DNA of 64,000 bases from Lichenostomus cassidix (GCA_008360975.2 CM039210.1:5520293-5584292); one strand, 5' to 3'; positions 10,131 to 22,327 are shown, counted from the first letter of the stretch. The notes: generated from the letters alone by a model not told the origin. A program made the numbers and translations.

Positions 10131-11860
10131 ATGGGACAAGGAACCAGTAAGCCATGTTCAAGGAAAAAAGGGAGTAAAAAGGTGCCAGCAGATATACCCC
10201 AAGATAGTCCCCCAGGAATTAAGTTAGCTAACTGGGATAATAATCCTGGTACAAAAGAAAAGGATAAAGTAAAGATGATTCTGTATTGTATGATAGAATG
10301 GACAAAAAAGGAAATAAGACCCGATCATCTGTATTGGCCTAGATACGGGTCTTTCGAGGCTTGGATTTGTCAAGCCTTAAACATATTTGTAAATGCAAAA
10401 GAACTGTTTGATTCTGAGGAAAGTGAATATGCTTCCTGCTGGACAGGAGATATTGGGCCCCTGGGGGTAGAAGTTTTTAAGATATCAAAAGCCCCAGAGA
10501 TAGAGCGAGCAGAGGAAAAGAAGGAAAAGGGCTGGGAACCCCTGGAGGCATTGCCGCCTCCATATCATATTGTCCTTGTTCCTGTTCCTGCTCCTGCCCC
10601 CTGCCCCCCTGGAGATACCATTTCTGCCGGTCGCCCCTGCCTCTGCTGCCCTGGCAGCCCCACTTGCACCAGTCGCCCCTGCCTCTATCCCCTTGGTGGT
10701 TCCATCGGGTCCCCATCACACCGGGGGAGGGAGCCATACCAAAATGCTAGGAGAAGCTCAGTTAAAACTCAAAGGCAGCTCAATAAATCCTCCCCTGCCA
10801 CTATTCCAAAGCAAGGGAAAAGGGTCCCTCCTAATGTTATGATGACTGAGGAACAGAAAAGTTGGTTTGATGTAGAGAGGGATCAAGAGGGATCAAGAGG
10901 TCAGCTTATTCTCTTCAAGGGAAGTATCAATGGGAGTCGCTCAAGGGGGGACAGGGTTTGTGAATGCTCCTTTGACCTCTTCAGAAGTCAGAAATTTTGA
11001 AAAAGAAATTAAAGGGTTATTAGAAGATCACATAGGTGCAGCTGAACAATTAGACCAATTTTTAGGTCCCAATATTTTTACTTGGGAAGAAATGCAGTCA
11101 ATAATGAGCATTATGTTTTCCCAAGAGGAGAGGCAGATGATTAGAGCTGCTGGAATGAGATTTTTGGAAAGGGAAAATCAACAAGGCCCACCAGGGGGCC
11201 AGAAAATGCCAATAGCACCTCCTAACTGGAACCACAATGAAGAGGCAGGACGAGGACATATGAATGATTATCGTAATCTGATAATCAAAGGAATAAAAGA
11301 GGCAGAACCCTGAGGGCAAAATGCTAGTAAAGGTTTCGATGGACAGCAAGGAAAGGAAGAAACTCAAACTGAATGGTTAGAGAGGCTCCAGAAGAACATG
11401 CGGCAGTAGTCCGGGATAAACCCTGATAGTATAGCAGGACAAGCCATATTAAGGGTTAACTTTGTCACCCATGCTTGGCCTGATATTAGAAAACAGCTGG
11501 AAAAGCTTGAGGATTGGCAAGATAAGGGATTAAATGAATTATTAAAGGAAGTTCAAAAGGTTTATCTACAGAAAGATGAAGAAAAAGCCAAGATAAAAGC
11601 TAAGCTCATGGTAGCCACAATGCAACAGAATAACTCCCAAAGGGATCCAAAGCCCCCAGGTATCATTCCCAGGTATTCAAGTTTTAGAGATAGAGAAAGG
11701 GGAAGAAAGAGAACCCCGGCATGATCAAAATCTCAGGAGCAAACCAGAAACATCTGTTTCTATTGTGGGGAAGAGGGACACTATAGGAGAGATTGTGCTT
11801 CTCTAAAGAACCTGAAAATATTCCAAGACATACACTCAGAAGAATCAGCAGACTAGAGAT
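10131..11860 (+). pseudogene. gag: ERV-G gag (gammaretrovirus-like), decayed
   Basis: Gag starts at 10131 with MGQGTSKPCS, an N-myristoylation signal of gammaretroviral matrix, and WPRYGSF follows at about 10338. A Pro/Ala-rich p12-like stretch lies at about 10570-10740, partly in the next frame. The capsid (about 10930-11313 and on) contains PLTSSEVRNFEKEIKGLLED. The nucleocapsid has a single CX2CX4HX4C knuckle, CFYCGEEGHYRRDC (about 11755-11796), as usual for gammaretroviruses. At least one frameshift between matrix and capsid, and stops near 11313, 11408 and 11724, disable it. Confidence 0.85.
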
Positions 11861-11879
11861 GTCAGGGGCATTATTTTCT

Positions 11880-12174
11880 GGGGGATAAATACCATCTAGA
11901 GCCTTTGATAACTTTAAAAGCAGACCCCCAGGGGGAGGTATTAGAATTTATGGTTGGTACTGGGGCAGAGAGAACTTGTGTAGTTACTATTCTGAAGGGG
12001 TGTAATGTAAGTAATGACACTGTAAAGGTAATGGGAGCTGAAGGAGAAGGGTTTAAGGTTCCTGTAATTAAGAATGTAGTAACAGAAGGGGAAAGTAGAA
12101 TAGGGATGGGAGATGTCTTATTAGTCCCCAGAGAGGTTGCAACTTATTGGGAAGAGACTTGCAGGTACAATTAG
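11880..12174 (+). pseudogene. pro: ERV-G protease, active site changed
   Basis: The frame at 11905-12174 carries FMVGTGAERT where the aspartic protease has DTGA, so the catalytic Asp is replaced by Gly. The flanking strands and a VLLVPREV segment fit the retropepsin fold. It ends in a stop about 60 bases before the reverse transcriptase frame. The enzyme would cut Gag and Pol; with Gly at the active site it cannot act as a normal aspartic protease. Confidence 0.7.
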
Positions 12175-12219
12175 GAATAGGAGTTATACCAGAAGAAGGA
12201 AAAATGACAGCTAAAATTT

Positions 12220-14255
12220 AAAACTAAGCCAAGAAGATGAGGGAAGAATTAACAAAGAAGTTTGGGCTGGGGAAGGAAATGGGAGGATTGAATATTGACC
12301 ACATAAGGGTCACGACTGAGAGAGAAGAATGTCCCATACATGTCCGCCAGTACCCTATATCATTAGAAGGAAGAGAAGGCTTAAAGCTGGTAATAGAAGA
12401 ATTGATAAAGGATGGGACATCGGAACCTTGTATGTCTCCTCAAAATACCCCTATTCTCCCAATAAAGTAGCCTGACGGGACTTACAGATTAGTACAAGAC
12501 TTAAGGGAAGTTAACAAAAGAACTAGGACCTATTACCCAGTGGTACCCAACCCCTATAACCTTTTAAGTAAAGTTCCACCTCAACATCAGTGGCTTAGTG
12601 TAGTGTATCTTAAAGATGCATTTTGGGCTTGTCCGTTAGCAGAAGATAGTAGAAATATTTTTGCCTTTGAATGGGAGGATCCAAGTACTGGAAGAAAACA
12701 GCAATTAAGATGGACAAAAGTGCCACAGGGATTTACTCAGTCTCCAAATATATTTGGGCAAACTTTAGAAGAAATATTACAGACCTTCCCCATTCCTCCT
12801 GGAATACAAATTACCCAATATGTGGATGATCTTTTATTATCAGGAAAAGTTGAAATTGAAGTTAGGGAGGCTACTATAAAACTTTTGAATTTTCTTGGGG
12901 AAAAAGGATTAAGGGTATCAAAAGGGAAATTACAATTTGTGGAATCAGAAGTAACATATCTTGGTCACTTAATAAGTGAAGGTAGCTGAAAGCTAAATCC
13001 TGAGAGGATTGCGGGGATTTTATCTCTTCCCCCTCCTTCTTCAAAGAAGGAAGTTAGAAAACTGCTGGGATTATTGGGATACTGTAGGCTGTGGATCGAA
13101 GGGTATACTCAGGCAGTAAAATTTTTATATGAAAAATTGACAGAGGGAATCAATATAAAGTGGACCAGAGAAGATGACAATAAATTAGAAGAACTGGAGT
13201 TTAAATTAGCCTCAATACCTGCTTTGAGTTTACCCTCATTAGAAAAGCCCTTTTATTTGTATGTGAATGTGCAAGGTGGAATAGCTAATGGAGTTTTAGT
13301 CCAGGAATGGGGAGGAGTAAAGAGGCCAGTAGCCTATTTATCTAAATTACTAGATCCAGTGAGTAATGGCTGGCCAATATGTATTCAAGCTATAGCAGCT
13401 ACTGCCATTCTAGTAGAAGAGAGCCATAAACTTACTTTTGGAAGTAAACGGATTGTGTACACACCTCATGCAGTCTGACATGTGCTAAATCAAAAAGCTG
13501 AAAAATGGTTAACAGATTCCAGGATGTTAAAATATGAAGCAATTCTGGTAGACAGTGATGACTTGACACTGGAAGTAGACAAAAGTTTGAACCCAGCTCA
13601 ATTTTTATATGGAGAACCAAAGAGTAACTTAACACATAATTGTTTAGAAATTATACAATACCAAACGAAAGTTCAGGAAGATCTAGCAGAACAGGCCCTC
13701 CTGGAAGGGGAAAGAATATATGTTGATGGTTCATCTAGATGCTTACAAGGAAAAAGGATGTCAGGATATGCTTTGGTCAATGGGAAAAATATGCAGACCA
13801 TTGAGAAAGGGAAATTACCTTCAAATTGGTCAGCTCAATCTTGTGAATTAAATGCTCTAAAGAGAGCACTGGAATATTTAGCACAGGAGAAAGGAACCAT
13901 GGAATATTTAGCACAGGAGAAAGGAACCATATATACTGATTCAAAGTATGCCTTTGGAGTAGTACACACTTTTGGAAAAAATTGGGAAGAAAGGGGGTTA
14001 CTAAATTCAAAAGGGAAAGGGCTGATTCACGAGGGACTCATTTTAGGGGTTTTAGAGGCATTAAAATGGCCTGAAGAAATAGCCGTAGCCATTGTTAAAG
14101 GACACCAAAAGGGAATGACCCCAGAAATAAGAGGGAATAATTTGGCAGATCAAGAGGCTAGAGATGCAGCAGAAAATGGGAACGAAAAGGTTATGTTAAT
14201 TTTGAATCCAGACAAGGAAGAATTGGAAATTCCAAAATTTAGTGAAGCAGAATAA
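12220..14255 (+). pseudogene. pol: ERV-G pol: reverse transcriptase and RNase H
   Basis: A single frame (12237, 12540, 13074, 13482 to 14255) is broken only by stops at about 12468, 12987 and 13476. It shows LVQDLREVNKR, VPQGFTQSP, then QYVDDLLL (about 12818-12841), the YVDD variant typical of gammaretroviruses, and the connection domain. RNase H begins near 13720 with YVDGSSR; YTDSKYAF and KGHQKG follow. A perfect 30-bp duplication at 13870-13929 repeats ten residues inside RNase H. One enzyme copies the RNA and the other removes the RNA strand. The frame is otherwise well kept for an old copy. Confidence 0.88.
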
Positions 14256-15382
14256 AAAGAGTTAAGTTAGATAGGGGGAAAGCAAGATCAATCTGGAAAA
14301 TGGAAACTTTCTGATCGGAGGCAGTTACTCAATAAGCCCCTTACTAGGAAAATATTAAAAGACATACATCAGAAGACTCATTGGGGTACTCAGGCTTTGT
14401 GTGATCACTTTTTAAGGAATTATGGGTGCATTGGGATCTTTGGATTAGCAAAACAAGTAACTGAGGAATGTATAACTTGGCAAAAGGTAAATGAAAAGGT
14501 AATGAGAAAAACAACACCAGGAGGTTGTGAGTTAGCCCTGCAACCATTTCAAAGCATCCAAGTGGACTTTACTAAACTTCACCAAGTGCAGAGATGGAAG
14601 TTTTTATTTGTACCCATTTAACTCATTGGGTAGAAGCTGTCCTAACTGTCAGAGCCACAGCTAATGTGGTATGTAAAACCCTTGCGGAACAAATTATTCC
14701 CAGGTATGGAATGGTTAATAAAATAGACTCAGATAGAGGAACACATTTTACATCAAGAGTCTTACAGCAAACAACTCAAACCCTGGGAATAAAATGGGAA
14801 TTACATACCCTGTGGCATCCACAGAGTTCAGGTAGGGTAGAGAGAATGAACAAGACTTTAAAAAGAACTCTAACTAAACTGATGATTGAAACCCAGATGT
14901 CATGGGTAAAGTGTTTACCTTTGGCCCTACTGAGAGTCCGGAAACAACCCAAGTCAGACCTGAAAATGTCACCCTATGAAATGATGTTTGGGTTGCCCTT
15001 TTTGACCACCCAACATGAAACCACTACTTACGAGGAAGGGGAAGTAAGTGTTAGAAAATATGCCACCAAAAATGCAAGAACGCTTGAGAATTTGTGGTTG
15101 AAAGGGATACTACCTCGAACCACACCCTTAGAATTTAAGATCCATAATGTCCACTCAGGGGAATGGCTATTAGTGAAAACATGGAAAGAGCAATCTTTAA
15201 CTCCACAATGGGAAGGTCCTTTTCAGGTACTACTGATGACTGAAGCAGTGATCCGGATCAAGGAAAGAGGGTGGGTCCAAGCCAGCAGAATCAAAGGGCC
15301 TGTGGAGGAACCCCAAGAGTGGACTATAACTTCCACACCTGGAGACCTTAAGTTGACTTTTAAATGGGACACCCGAATGTAA
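14256..15382 (+). pseudogene. pol: ERV-G pol: integrase
   Basis: The zinc-binding N-terminal domain (HQKTHWGTQALCDHF, about 14368-14412) and the first part of the core (VDFTKLH) are in the same frame as reverse transcriptase. A frameshift near 14600 moves the rest to the frame open from 14594 to 15382. The catalytic triad is visible as D in VDFTK, D in IDSDRGTHF and E in GRVERMN. The C-terminal domain contains WEGPFQVLL. Integrase joins the viral DNA to the host chromosome. The second Cys of the N-terminal zinc site reads as Trp (CITW). Confidence 0.85.
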
Positions 15383-15570
15383 TGTATGGGGGAAGAGAAC
15401 AGTATAACCAAGAATTGGGATGTGGATCTGAGAATTCATAGGTGGTTTCAAATACCACTGGGACAAACTTTAGGGAAGCTTAGACATACCCCCTGGCATA
15501 GCATACTTCTACCTCAAACAGGGGCATCTGGGTTGTATGAAATAGTAGAAATAGTGGAGTTTTTTGAACC

Positions 15571-15945
15571 TTGGCACTATCATGCGATTTACAGAAAGAA
15601 CAAAGACCTTTGCACGTTATTCCAGAACATATATCATACCATAGACCCTGTCTGAGTCGTCCCAATGCCAGTCATGAGAGTTGGGTCAAATGTGAGTGTA
15701 TAGACTGTGGGCAACGGTAGTTTTGTATCTCCCGTAAGCGATACCATTACTGTAAGAATTGTCGTCAACCTTCTGTAGTCTCTAATGTAATCAGTTTGAT
15801 GAGAACTGAGATAGTCTCCTTACTCTGTGGGTGGGAGCTACTAGTACCAACTGGGTGGGAAGTACCCGAAGAAAAGTGGGTAGCTACAGTTAAGGAGTGC
15901 CAAAGGAGATTTGCAAGGCATGGACATAGCATATCCTAGGAGAAT
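15571..15945 (+). pseudogene. Cys-rich zinc-finger-like ORF between pol and env of ERV-G
   Basis: After the end of integrase, a frame from about 15571 to 15942 with a single TAG (15718-15720) holds CECIDCGQR, the stop, then FCISRKRYHYCKNC. The pattern CX2CX2R(stop)FX6YX2CX2C looks like a metal-binding finger. Provirus A has a similar stretch, CX2CX2RWW..YX2CCX2C, at the same place in its genome (33553-33927), with Trp where this copy has the stop. It is not surface glycoprotein, which begins further on. The Phe-xxx-basic-x-His-x-Cys-x-x-Cys end recalls FYVE-type treble clefs, but the resemblance is short. Function unknown. Confidence 0.5.
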
Positions 15946-17122
15946 TATAAGGCAGAGGGCAAGACCAGGTGGATCTCTCTACTTGCCATTAAGGATGCCA
16001 GCTCTGGGTAGCAACCCCATAGGCAAAGGTTATGGGAGTAGACATCCTACTGGACCTCTGATTGGAGCTCTTCCTCTATTTTGTGCTAATGTCCAAGCAG
16101 ACTCCTGTTGGAAATGTTACCAAAACGTATACTATGGAAGAACTAAAGGCTCCTACTTAACTGTCCACTCCCACATTAACCGAGTTTGTTATGACAAATC
16201 GACATTAGAAACTTGTAGGGTGTTGAGACAGACCTATTGGGTAGCGAGAAATTTGGGAAAAGGGGGGACGAGATTAGGATTATGCTGTCCAAGAGGGGAA
16301 TCATGGATTTGTTTTACTAAAGCTGGACATTAGGACCTCTCAGATGGAGGTGGGGTACAAGATATGGTAAAAGAAGAATTAATAAGGAATGCCACCCGAC
16401 GTGTAAAATTCCCTAGTATAAAACCCAACCCTCACCCAGATTTATATTCAAGAATAAAGAAACAATTAGAAAAGGAAATAGAAATCCCCAGATTAGGGAA
16501 AAGCCTGTTTGTAGATTTGGGGGAAAGAATAAGCAACGAACTAAACATAACCAACTGTTGGGTTTGTGGCAGGGCCTTGATGACAGAGAAATGGCCATGG
16601 AAAGGCAGTAGCCTAGGCCCCATTGAACTTCTTAAATGGAATCGGACAAATATAAGAGGGGAACACCGACCAGAAGGGTGGATTTTAAGTTCAACAGTGA
16701 TAGGAGAAGAGTGCCTCTGGCGCACTGGGAAAAATTTTCTTAACGGAGTAGGATGTACTCCCTGTAAGAGATATAAAGTTAGTAATGGGACTTTTACATG
16801 GTGGGTCCCTAAAGAACCAACACTGTATTGGGACCAGAGAAAAACAAAGGGGAAAAACTGTAAATATAATAATGAAACTGAACTTTTTAGATGTAAAAAT
16901 ACAGGCAAGAATCCCTATTTTGGAATTCCAGAAATATCCAAATTTTGGGAGAATATAAATCAACAGGATAATGATTATTGGAAAGCACAGGATGGCTTAT
17001 TTTGGATATGTGGGAAAAGAGTTTACTTAAAACTCCCCCTCCCAGGCAGAGAGGGAGTTGTACTCTGGGAATCATACAGCCAGGATTTTTCCTTTTACCA
17101 GGGCAGGATGGGGATGAATTAG
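15911..17122 (+). pseudogene. env: ERV-G env surface subunit
   Basis: Two open stretches in different frames (15911-16333 and 16364-17122) carry a Cys-rich surface protein. The second contains ITNCWVCGRAL, the CXXC motif by which gammaretroviral surface subunits bond to the transmembrane subunit. Several Asn-X-Ser/Thr glycosylation sites follow (NRT, NGT, NET). A signal peptide is not evident in the first stretch. The frames join by a shift around 16333-16364 and again near 17110, so no full-length protein could be made. Confidence 0.75.
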
Positions 17123-17500
17123 GAGTACCAGTTTATGAAGACTTAAAAAGAAATAAAAGGGAATTGATCAGAGGTATTCAAAAATGGGGAGAGGATGAAT
17201 GGCCCCCTGAACGCATACTGGAAACATATGGGCCAGCCACCTGGGCACAAGATGGGAGTTGGGGATACTGAACCCAAATTTATATGCTAAATAGTATTAT
17301 AAGACTCCAAGCAATTGTAGAAATAATAACTAAGAAAACAGCCCTGGCACTGGAATTAATATCAAACCAACAAGTACAAACAAGAGCTGCAGTGTATCAG
17401 AATAGGTTGGCTTTAGACTATTTATTAGCTGAAGAAAGGGGTGTCTGTGGAAAATTTAATACATCAGATTGTTGTTTGAAAATAGATGATAACGGGGATG
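17107..17500 (+). pseudogene. env: ERV-G env transmembrane subunit, 3' end missing
   Basis: A furin-like RNKR (about 17150) precedes the transmembrane subunit. [15 protein letters not shown] and [10 protein letters not shown] (about 17400-17478) form the immunosuppressive-domain-like segment and the CX6CC motif of the covalently linked gamma-type envelope. A stop lies near 17269. The homology ends at about 17500, where CR1 sequence begins, so the membrane anchor, polypurine tract and 3' LTR are absent. Confidence 0.8.
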
Positions 17501-17504
17501 CTTT

Positions 17505-18276
17505 CCTGACCCCATCTCTACACAACCAGGCAGCATCCCTATGCTCTTCCCAGGATACCTGCCCCTGCTTCCATTTTCTGTGCATTTCCTTCTTACTCTT
17601 TAGTTTGACCATCAGGTCTTGTCTCAGCCATGAAGGTCTCTTGCCTTCCTTTCCTGATTTCTTACACCTGAGGATTGCAAGCTCTTGCACTCTATGAAAA
17701 GCACCCTAAAATATCTGCCAGCTCTGTTCTGCTCCCTCATTCCTGACAGCAGTTTCCCAGTGTCCTATTGACTGACTCCTTGAAGAGTTGGAAGTCTGTT
17801 TTCCTAAAATCCAAGGTCCTGACTTTACTCTTCACCTGGCCCATATCCCTCAGGACTGCAAACTCCAGCAGTGTATGATCACTGCAGCCCAGGCTGCCTC
17901 CAATCTTGACAACTCCAATTAGCTCACTTGCGTGGGTGACCATCTGGGCCAGTATTACAACCCCTCTGGTAGGGCTGTCTATTACCTGGCTCAAGAAGTT
18001 ATCCTCCATGCATTTCAGCAGCCTCCTGGATTGCCTACAGCTAGCCATGCTACTTTTCCAGCAGATGTCAGAGTGGTTGAAGTCCCTCAGCAGAACGAGA
18101 GTCTGCGAGCACGATGCCTCTTGTAGCTGGAGCAAGAAGGTTTCATCAAGAGGCTCCCCTTGATCAGGTCGCCTGTAGTAGACACCGACCTTGAGGTTCC
18201 TTTTGTTGCCTCGGTCTCTGGTCCTTACCCATAGACTTTTGACCTGCTCATGGCTGTTCTTCAAAGACAAAAATTG
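17505..18276 (-). mobile_element. CR1 LINE, ORF2 endonuclease and linker part
   Basis: Read on the minus strand, 18276 down to 17737 encodes the CR1 endonuclease: SLWVR, GVYYRRPDQGE, LLRDFNHSDICW, SDHTLLEFA and LDFRKTDF. These are the usual CR1 exonuclease-endonuclease-phosphatase motifs, with the GDFN motif changed to RDFN and HSD changed to CSDH. 17690 down to about 17505 continues into the linker ([28 protein letters not shown]). Frameshifts and stops are present. The element ends at 17505 against ERV-G env, without its reverse transcriptase and 3' end, so both elements probably lost sequence here by deletion. Confidence 0.88.
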
Positions 18277-18838
18277 TACATGCTGACCAAGCAGGCACAC
18301 TTTTATCCTATAAAAGACGCACAAATTTTCACAAAAGTAGAAGCTTTTCTACACGGACACTGGAGCGTGAGAAAGCCTCTCCCCAGAGTCTGGACACAAC
18401 TCTGTGGTAACTTCCTGAGGATTGGGGGAGGATTCTGATGTATCCCAGCACCAAAATTGGATTTTAGTAAGATCATTGGTTTCCTAAATTGTATTCTTCT
18501 TTGCTAGCAATAATAATAACAATATTAAGTACCTTTTGCGTGCTGCATTTTTAGCTATTTGTAGTTTTTCCTATTTTGGGTAGTATATAATTTGTTTAGC
18601 TATTTGTAGTTTTCCTGTATTGTGTAGTATATAAGTTGTTTAGCTCCTTGTTCTGTTATTCCTTGTGTCTAATAAACAATAATCAATTTTATATTAGACC
18701 TAAATCGGCTGTCATTAAAGAACTTGCGAACAAGACTGGGTCTGGGGGTGCTGGTTGCTTTAAATAGGTTAACTGCCAGTTGTCACAGGCCTAGGCAATT
18801 GGCAGAAATCTATCAACCCTCTGTCTCCATTCATAACA
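18277..18838 (+). mobile_element. ERVL-like LTR, 5' truncated, inside CR1
   Basis: It aligns with 5958-7468 (inserts removed) and 7975-8669, ends TTCATAACA at 18838 and has TCTAATAAACAATAA near 18670. CR1 resumes at once at 18839. The first 130 bases of the LTR are missing and no target duplication is clear. Confidence 0.8.
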
Positions 18839-19745
18839 CTCTCCTTCCTCCCCTGTCCCTTCTGAACAACCTGTAGCCATCAATAGCTGCACTCCAGTCA
18901 TGGGATTTGTCCCACCAAGTTTCAGGAATGGCAATTAGGTCAGCATTTTCTAGCAGCATGGTGGCTTCCAACTCCTGTTTGTTGCCCAGGCTGCGTGCAT
19001 TGGTGTAAAGGCGCCTCAGCTAGGCTGCTGTCTGTGTCGCCTTCTTAGAGAAACACCCCTTAATTCCTTTGAGATTTTCCTCTGGTGTTTCCCTGTTGGC
19101 TTCTGTTACCTCAGGAACCTCTGGTTCATCTCCATAAGGCTTCAAGTGTTCTGCAGTGTACCCAGCACATCTCAGAGCAACAGGCTTACGTCCCTCACTA
19201 GCACCCTGTCCCTCTAACCATGGCATGTCATTCCACAGCTTGTCACAGGCAAGCCTGATATTATCCCCCTCCTCATTCAAGCCTAGTTTAAAGTTCTGTC
19301 ACTAGCTCATGAGCAAAGACCCTCTTCCCCTTTTGAAAAAGGTGAATCCCACCTGATGCCAGCATGCCTGTTGCATGTAGACCATCCCATTACTGAAAAC
19401 CCTAAACTTGTGGTGGTGACACCAGCCACAAAGTCATGTATTAATAGTCTGGGTCCATCTGTGTCTTCCAATGTCACTGTCTGCAACTGGAAGCATAGAG
19501 GAAAAAATTACCTGTGCTCCAAATTCCCTTATCAGTTGTCCCAAGGCCCTGAAGTCTCTTTTGATCACCCTTGGACTACATAGACATTTTTGGTTTCTCT
19601 GTGGGGAAAACTTTTCCTTTGGAGGCAAAGGCTTGGATTTAATACTAGTCACTCCAAAATTTGTCTCCTTGATCATTCCTATAAGGAACCAATAAATTAT
19701 TTTGTGAGAGTCTTTCAGAGTCCTAAAATCAGTAACCACTGGCAC
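18839..19745 (-). mobile_element. CR1 LINE, ORF1 esterase region and ORF2 start
   Basis: On the minus strand, 19745 down to 19434 encodes an SGNH esterase-like segment (LGQLIREFGAQVIFSSMLP), the domain known from CR1 ORF1. 19280 down to 19020 is a hydrophilic tail. At about 19020-18839 the N-terminus of the ORF2 endonuclease appears (LYTNARSLGNKQELEA, ETWWDKSHDWSAA), which continues on the other side of the LTR at 18277. Stops and shifts show that it is an inactive copy. CR1 copies itself by target-primed reverse transcription. Confidence 0.85.
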
Positions 19746-19749
19746 TCCA

Positions 19750-20880
19750 CTCCCCGCTGGAGTAGCACAAAGGGAGACTGTGAAAAAATGGCATGCGCAA
19801 ATAGATCACTATTTTCATACCTGCCAAATAGAGGAGGAAGCACCGATGATTTTCCCTATACAGGAACCAGCAGGTGTTGAACCCAATGAGAAACCCCCTT
19901 CCTCTCCCATTGAACTCTCTCCCCAGTTTGGGCACAATTAAAAAAGCATGTGGCTCACTGAGGCATCCTCTAAAAGGGAAGGAAAAGTGTGGAAATATTG
20001 AGCAGTAGCATTATATGTCAATTTGGGAGACCAAATTGTAACTGAGGAGGAAGGAAGCACACAGAGGTATGGACTGTGATAAGGAAAGAAGCGAAGAATA
20101 AGGATCCATTATACATCCACATGGACTCTTATGCAGTGCTTAAAGGGTGTTTTGAATGGCTTCCCTTTTGGGAACAGAACCAGTGGGAAGTTAATCGAGT
20201 GCCAGTGTGGCAAAAAGATAAATGGAAAGAGATTTTGGACACTGCTAAGTATAAGCCTATCTTGGTGGGATGGGGTGTGGCACACCAGAAGGGAAACAAT
20301 CCATCTCACCTCCTTATTAACCAGGTGAATTCCTTCACTCACTTGGCAATGATGGAAACAGCAGGAGAGAAGGAAGAAAAATGAGAACCTTTGCTAGAAT
20401 GGTTACATGTTAAACATGGCCACTGAGGAGTTAAAGATCTCTTTAGAGAATCTGGAATAACAAGGGTCTATGAAAGACATGGCAAATGATTATATAGGTC
20501 CTTTCAAGAAACCGTAAAGAAAACAATATGTGCTAGTCAGGGTGGAAGTAGTTTCATATCTCGTTCAAGCTGAAGCAGTAGCATGGGGTACTGGAGAAAG
20601 CATGGTAAAAGTGCTGAAGTGGTGGTTCAGTTACTTGCTTAAACCCAGGTCTATCCAATTTGACAACGGTAGTCACTTTGCTGCTGGGGTGGTCTAAGGA
20701 TGGGCAAACGATGAGGGAATTCAATGGATGTTTCATATCCCCTACTATCCCCAAGCTAACGGGATTGTAGAAAGAATGAATGAGGTATTAAAAGCTGCCC
20801 TGAAATTACACAATGCAGGATGGCCTGAATGACTTCCAGAGGCTGTGGCAAAGGTCAATAAGAGATGAGGAAAAAATGGA
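19750..20880 (+). pseudogene. pol: ERVL-like pol fragment: RNase H and integrase
   Basis: From about 19930 the plus strand reads WLTEASSKREGKVWKY, an RNase H start in which the first catalytic Asp is replaced by Glu. IHMDSYAVLKG and VNRVPVWQKDKW follow (20112-20220). The integrase core follows with DYIGPFK, QFDNGSHF (about 20655) and IPYYPQANGIVERMNE (about 20735-20785), so D, D and E are all visible. These are class III (ERVL, spumavirus-like) signatures. Many stops are present. Reverse transcriptase and LTRs are missing on both sides. Confidence 0.8.
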
Positions 20881-20936
20881 TTGTATGATTTGTCTCTGTG
20901 GGATTTGGTTATGAGGATAAAATAGAAACGAGAGAT

Positions 20937-21219
20937 CTCTAAAGATGGGTTTTAGAGCATGGGAGTTTATTGTGAAAGAGTGTGGGTGTGAGAGGCCTGT
21001 TAGGCTGCAAGATGCAACTCAAAGCAGGCCAGAGAAAGAGAGAGAGAGAGGCAAAAAGAGAGAGCAAAAAGAGAGCGATATGCTGTTTACAATACAATAA
21101 ATCATCTTCTGTGTTGAATATTCTAATTCTCTTTAACCAATCTAAGACAAGCTGCAAACCCTACAACATTTACATACAACCTATAAGAATCATCGCATTA
21201 CCATACGGGGTTATATTTT
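20937..21219 (-). mobile_element. Possible LTR fragment
   Basis: On the minus strand there is an AATAAACTCCCATGC polyadenylation-like block near 20970, preceded by a pyrimidine-rich CTCT stretch (21020-21080). No edge repeats or internal sequence can be tied to it. The window has no second copy. Confidence 0.35.
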
Positions 21220-21804
21220 TGTCTCAGATTGATGTTATGATAATCCTTTATCCCCTATCGTTGGCTTATATGCTCAAGAAAAATGTGTGGTCCTGTCGCT
21301 TTAACTATATTCATGCTGCAGAGAGAAACGCAGGTTGTTTTGAAAACTTTTTCCCCAAGCCTCGCTTCGGGGGAGGATTCTTGGCTCGGCAGACACTGCG
21401 CGCTGGACGGCGGTCGGAGTGAGCTCTGTTCTGGTTCTTTTTTTTCTTTTTCTTTTCATTTTTTTTTTCCTCATTTGGACCCCTTCTCTTTGATCTGCTT
21501 TGTCACCCGGAGACCCAGGAAGGCCAGAGGACAGCAGAGCTCTCAGGGAGCTCCACCCAGCCCGGGGGGGGTTGAGGAGGAGAGGGGCTGCATCTGAGGA
21601 AAAGGACTTTTTAATCAGGTTGAATAACTCCTTTTCACCTTGGTTTTCCCCTTCCCCTGTGCCTTGCAGGGCACTCTGCGTGGTTTTGTTAAATAAATAG
21701 TTTTTTCTTCACTTCCATCTAAGAGGTTCTGTTGTGGGTGGGGGAGGGGGTGTCGGGGCCCTTCGCTCTCGGAGGAGAGAGAGTTTTATCATTAACCCGG
21801 GACA
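21220..21804 (+). mobile_element. Solo LTR, copy 1 of a 0.6-kb family
   Basis: It starts TGTCTCAGATTGATG, ends CCCGGGACA, and is nearly the same as 45213-45814 (the first 100 bases differ most). TTAAATAAATAG near 21690 is the polyadenylation signal, giving a plus orientation. The flanks (ATTTT / ATATT) are at best a mutated duplication. Confidence 0.85.
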
Positions 21805-22327
21805 ATATTAAACTTAAAAAAACTGCTTTTTGGAATTTCTCCCAGGCAGGCAGGGTCTGCTCTGACCTTTGGACCTGCCTAGGCAGAGGGCATTGTTCTA
21901 TCAAGAAGGAGGATTACCTTCAGTGGCTATACCATTGTTTCTTAGTTACTCAACTCAAACCTTGTCTTCATCTCAATTTCGTTTATACTTTCCATATTTT
22001 CAGCATCTTTCGCAAGGTAATCATATCTATAAGGCTTTCCTATTTCATCTTCCCCAACAATGGATGTCCCAAACTCATTGCCTTCTGCCCTGAACTCCTT
22101 TCTTTGTTTTTGGGGAAAGGGAAAGGCAAGCATGTAATGAAGCCCTCTCACTATCTGGGACCACCACCCATGCCCACAGGAAAAACCACTGTATTCATAC
22201 CCAGTGGATAATACCATCCTTTTAATAATTTTCTTTTTTATTTATTCTGTATATATATTGCAGATTATCAGAAGAAACAACATAGGATTCATGTTGATTT
22301 AGACAGTATTAATCACTGTGTGCATTT
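21805..22327. other. Unassigned stretch
   Basis: Short frames only; no motif or LTR edge recognised. Confidence 0.5.
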
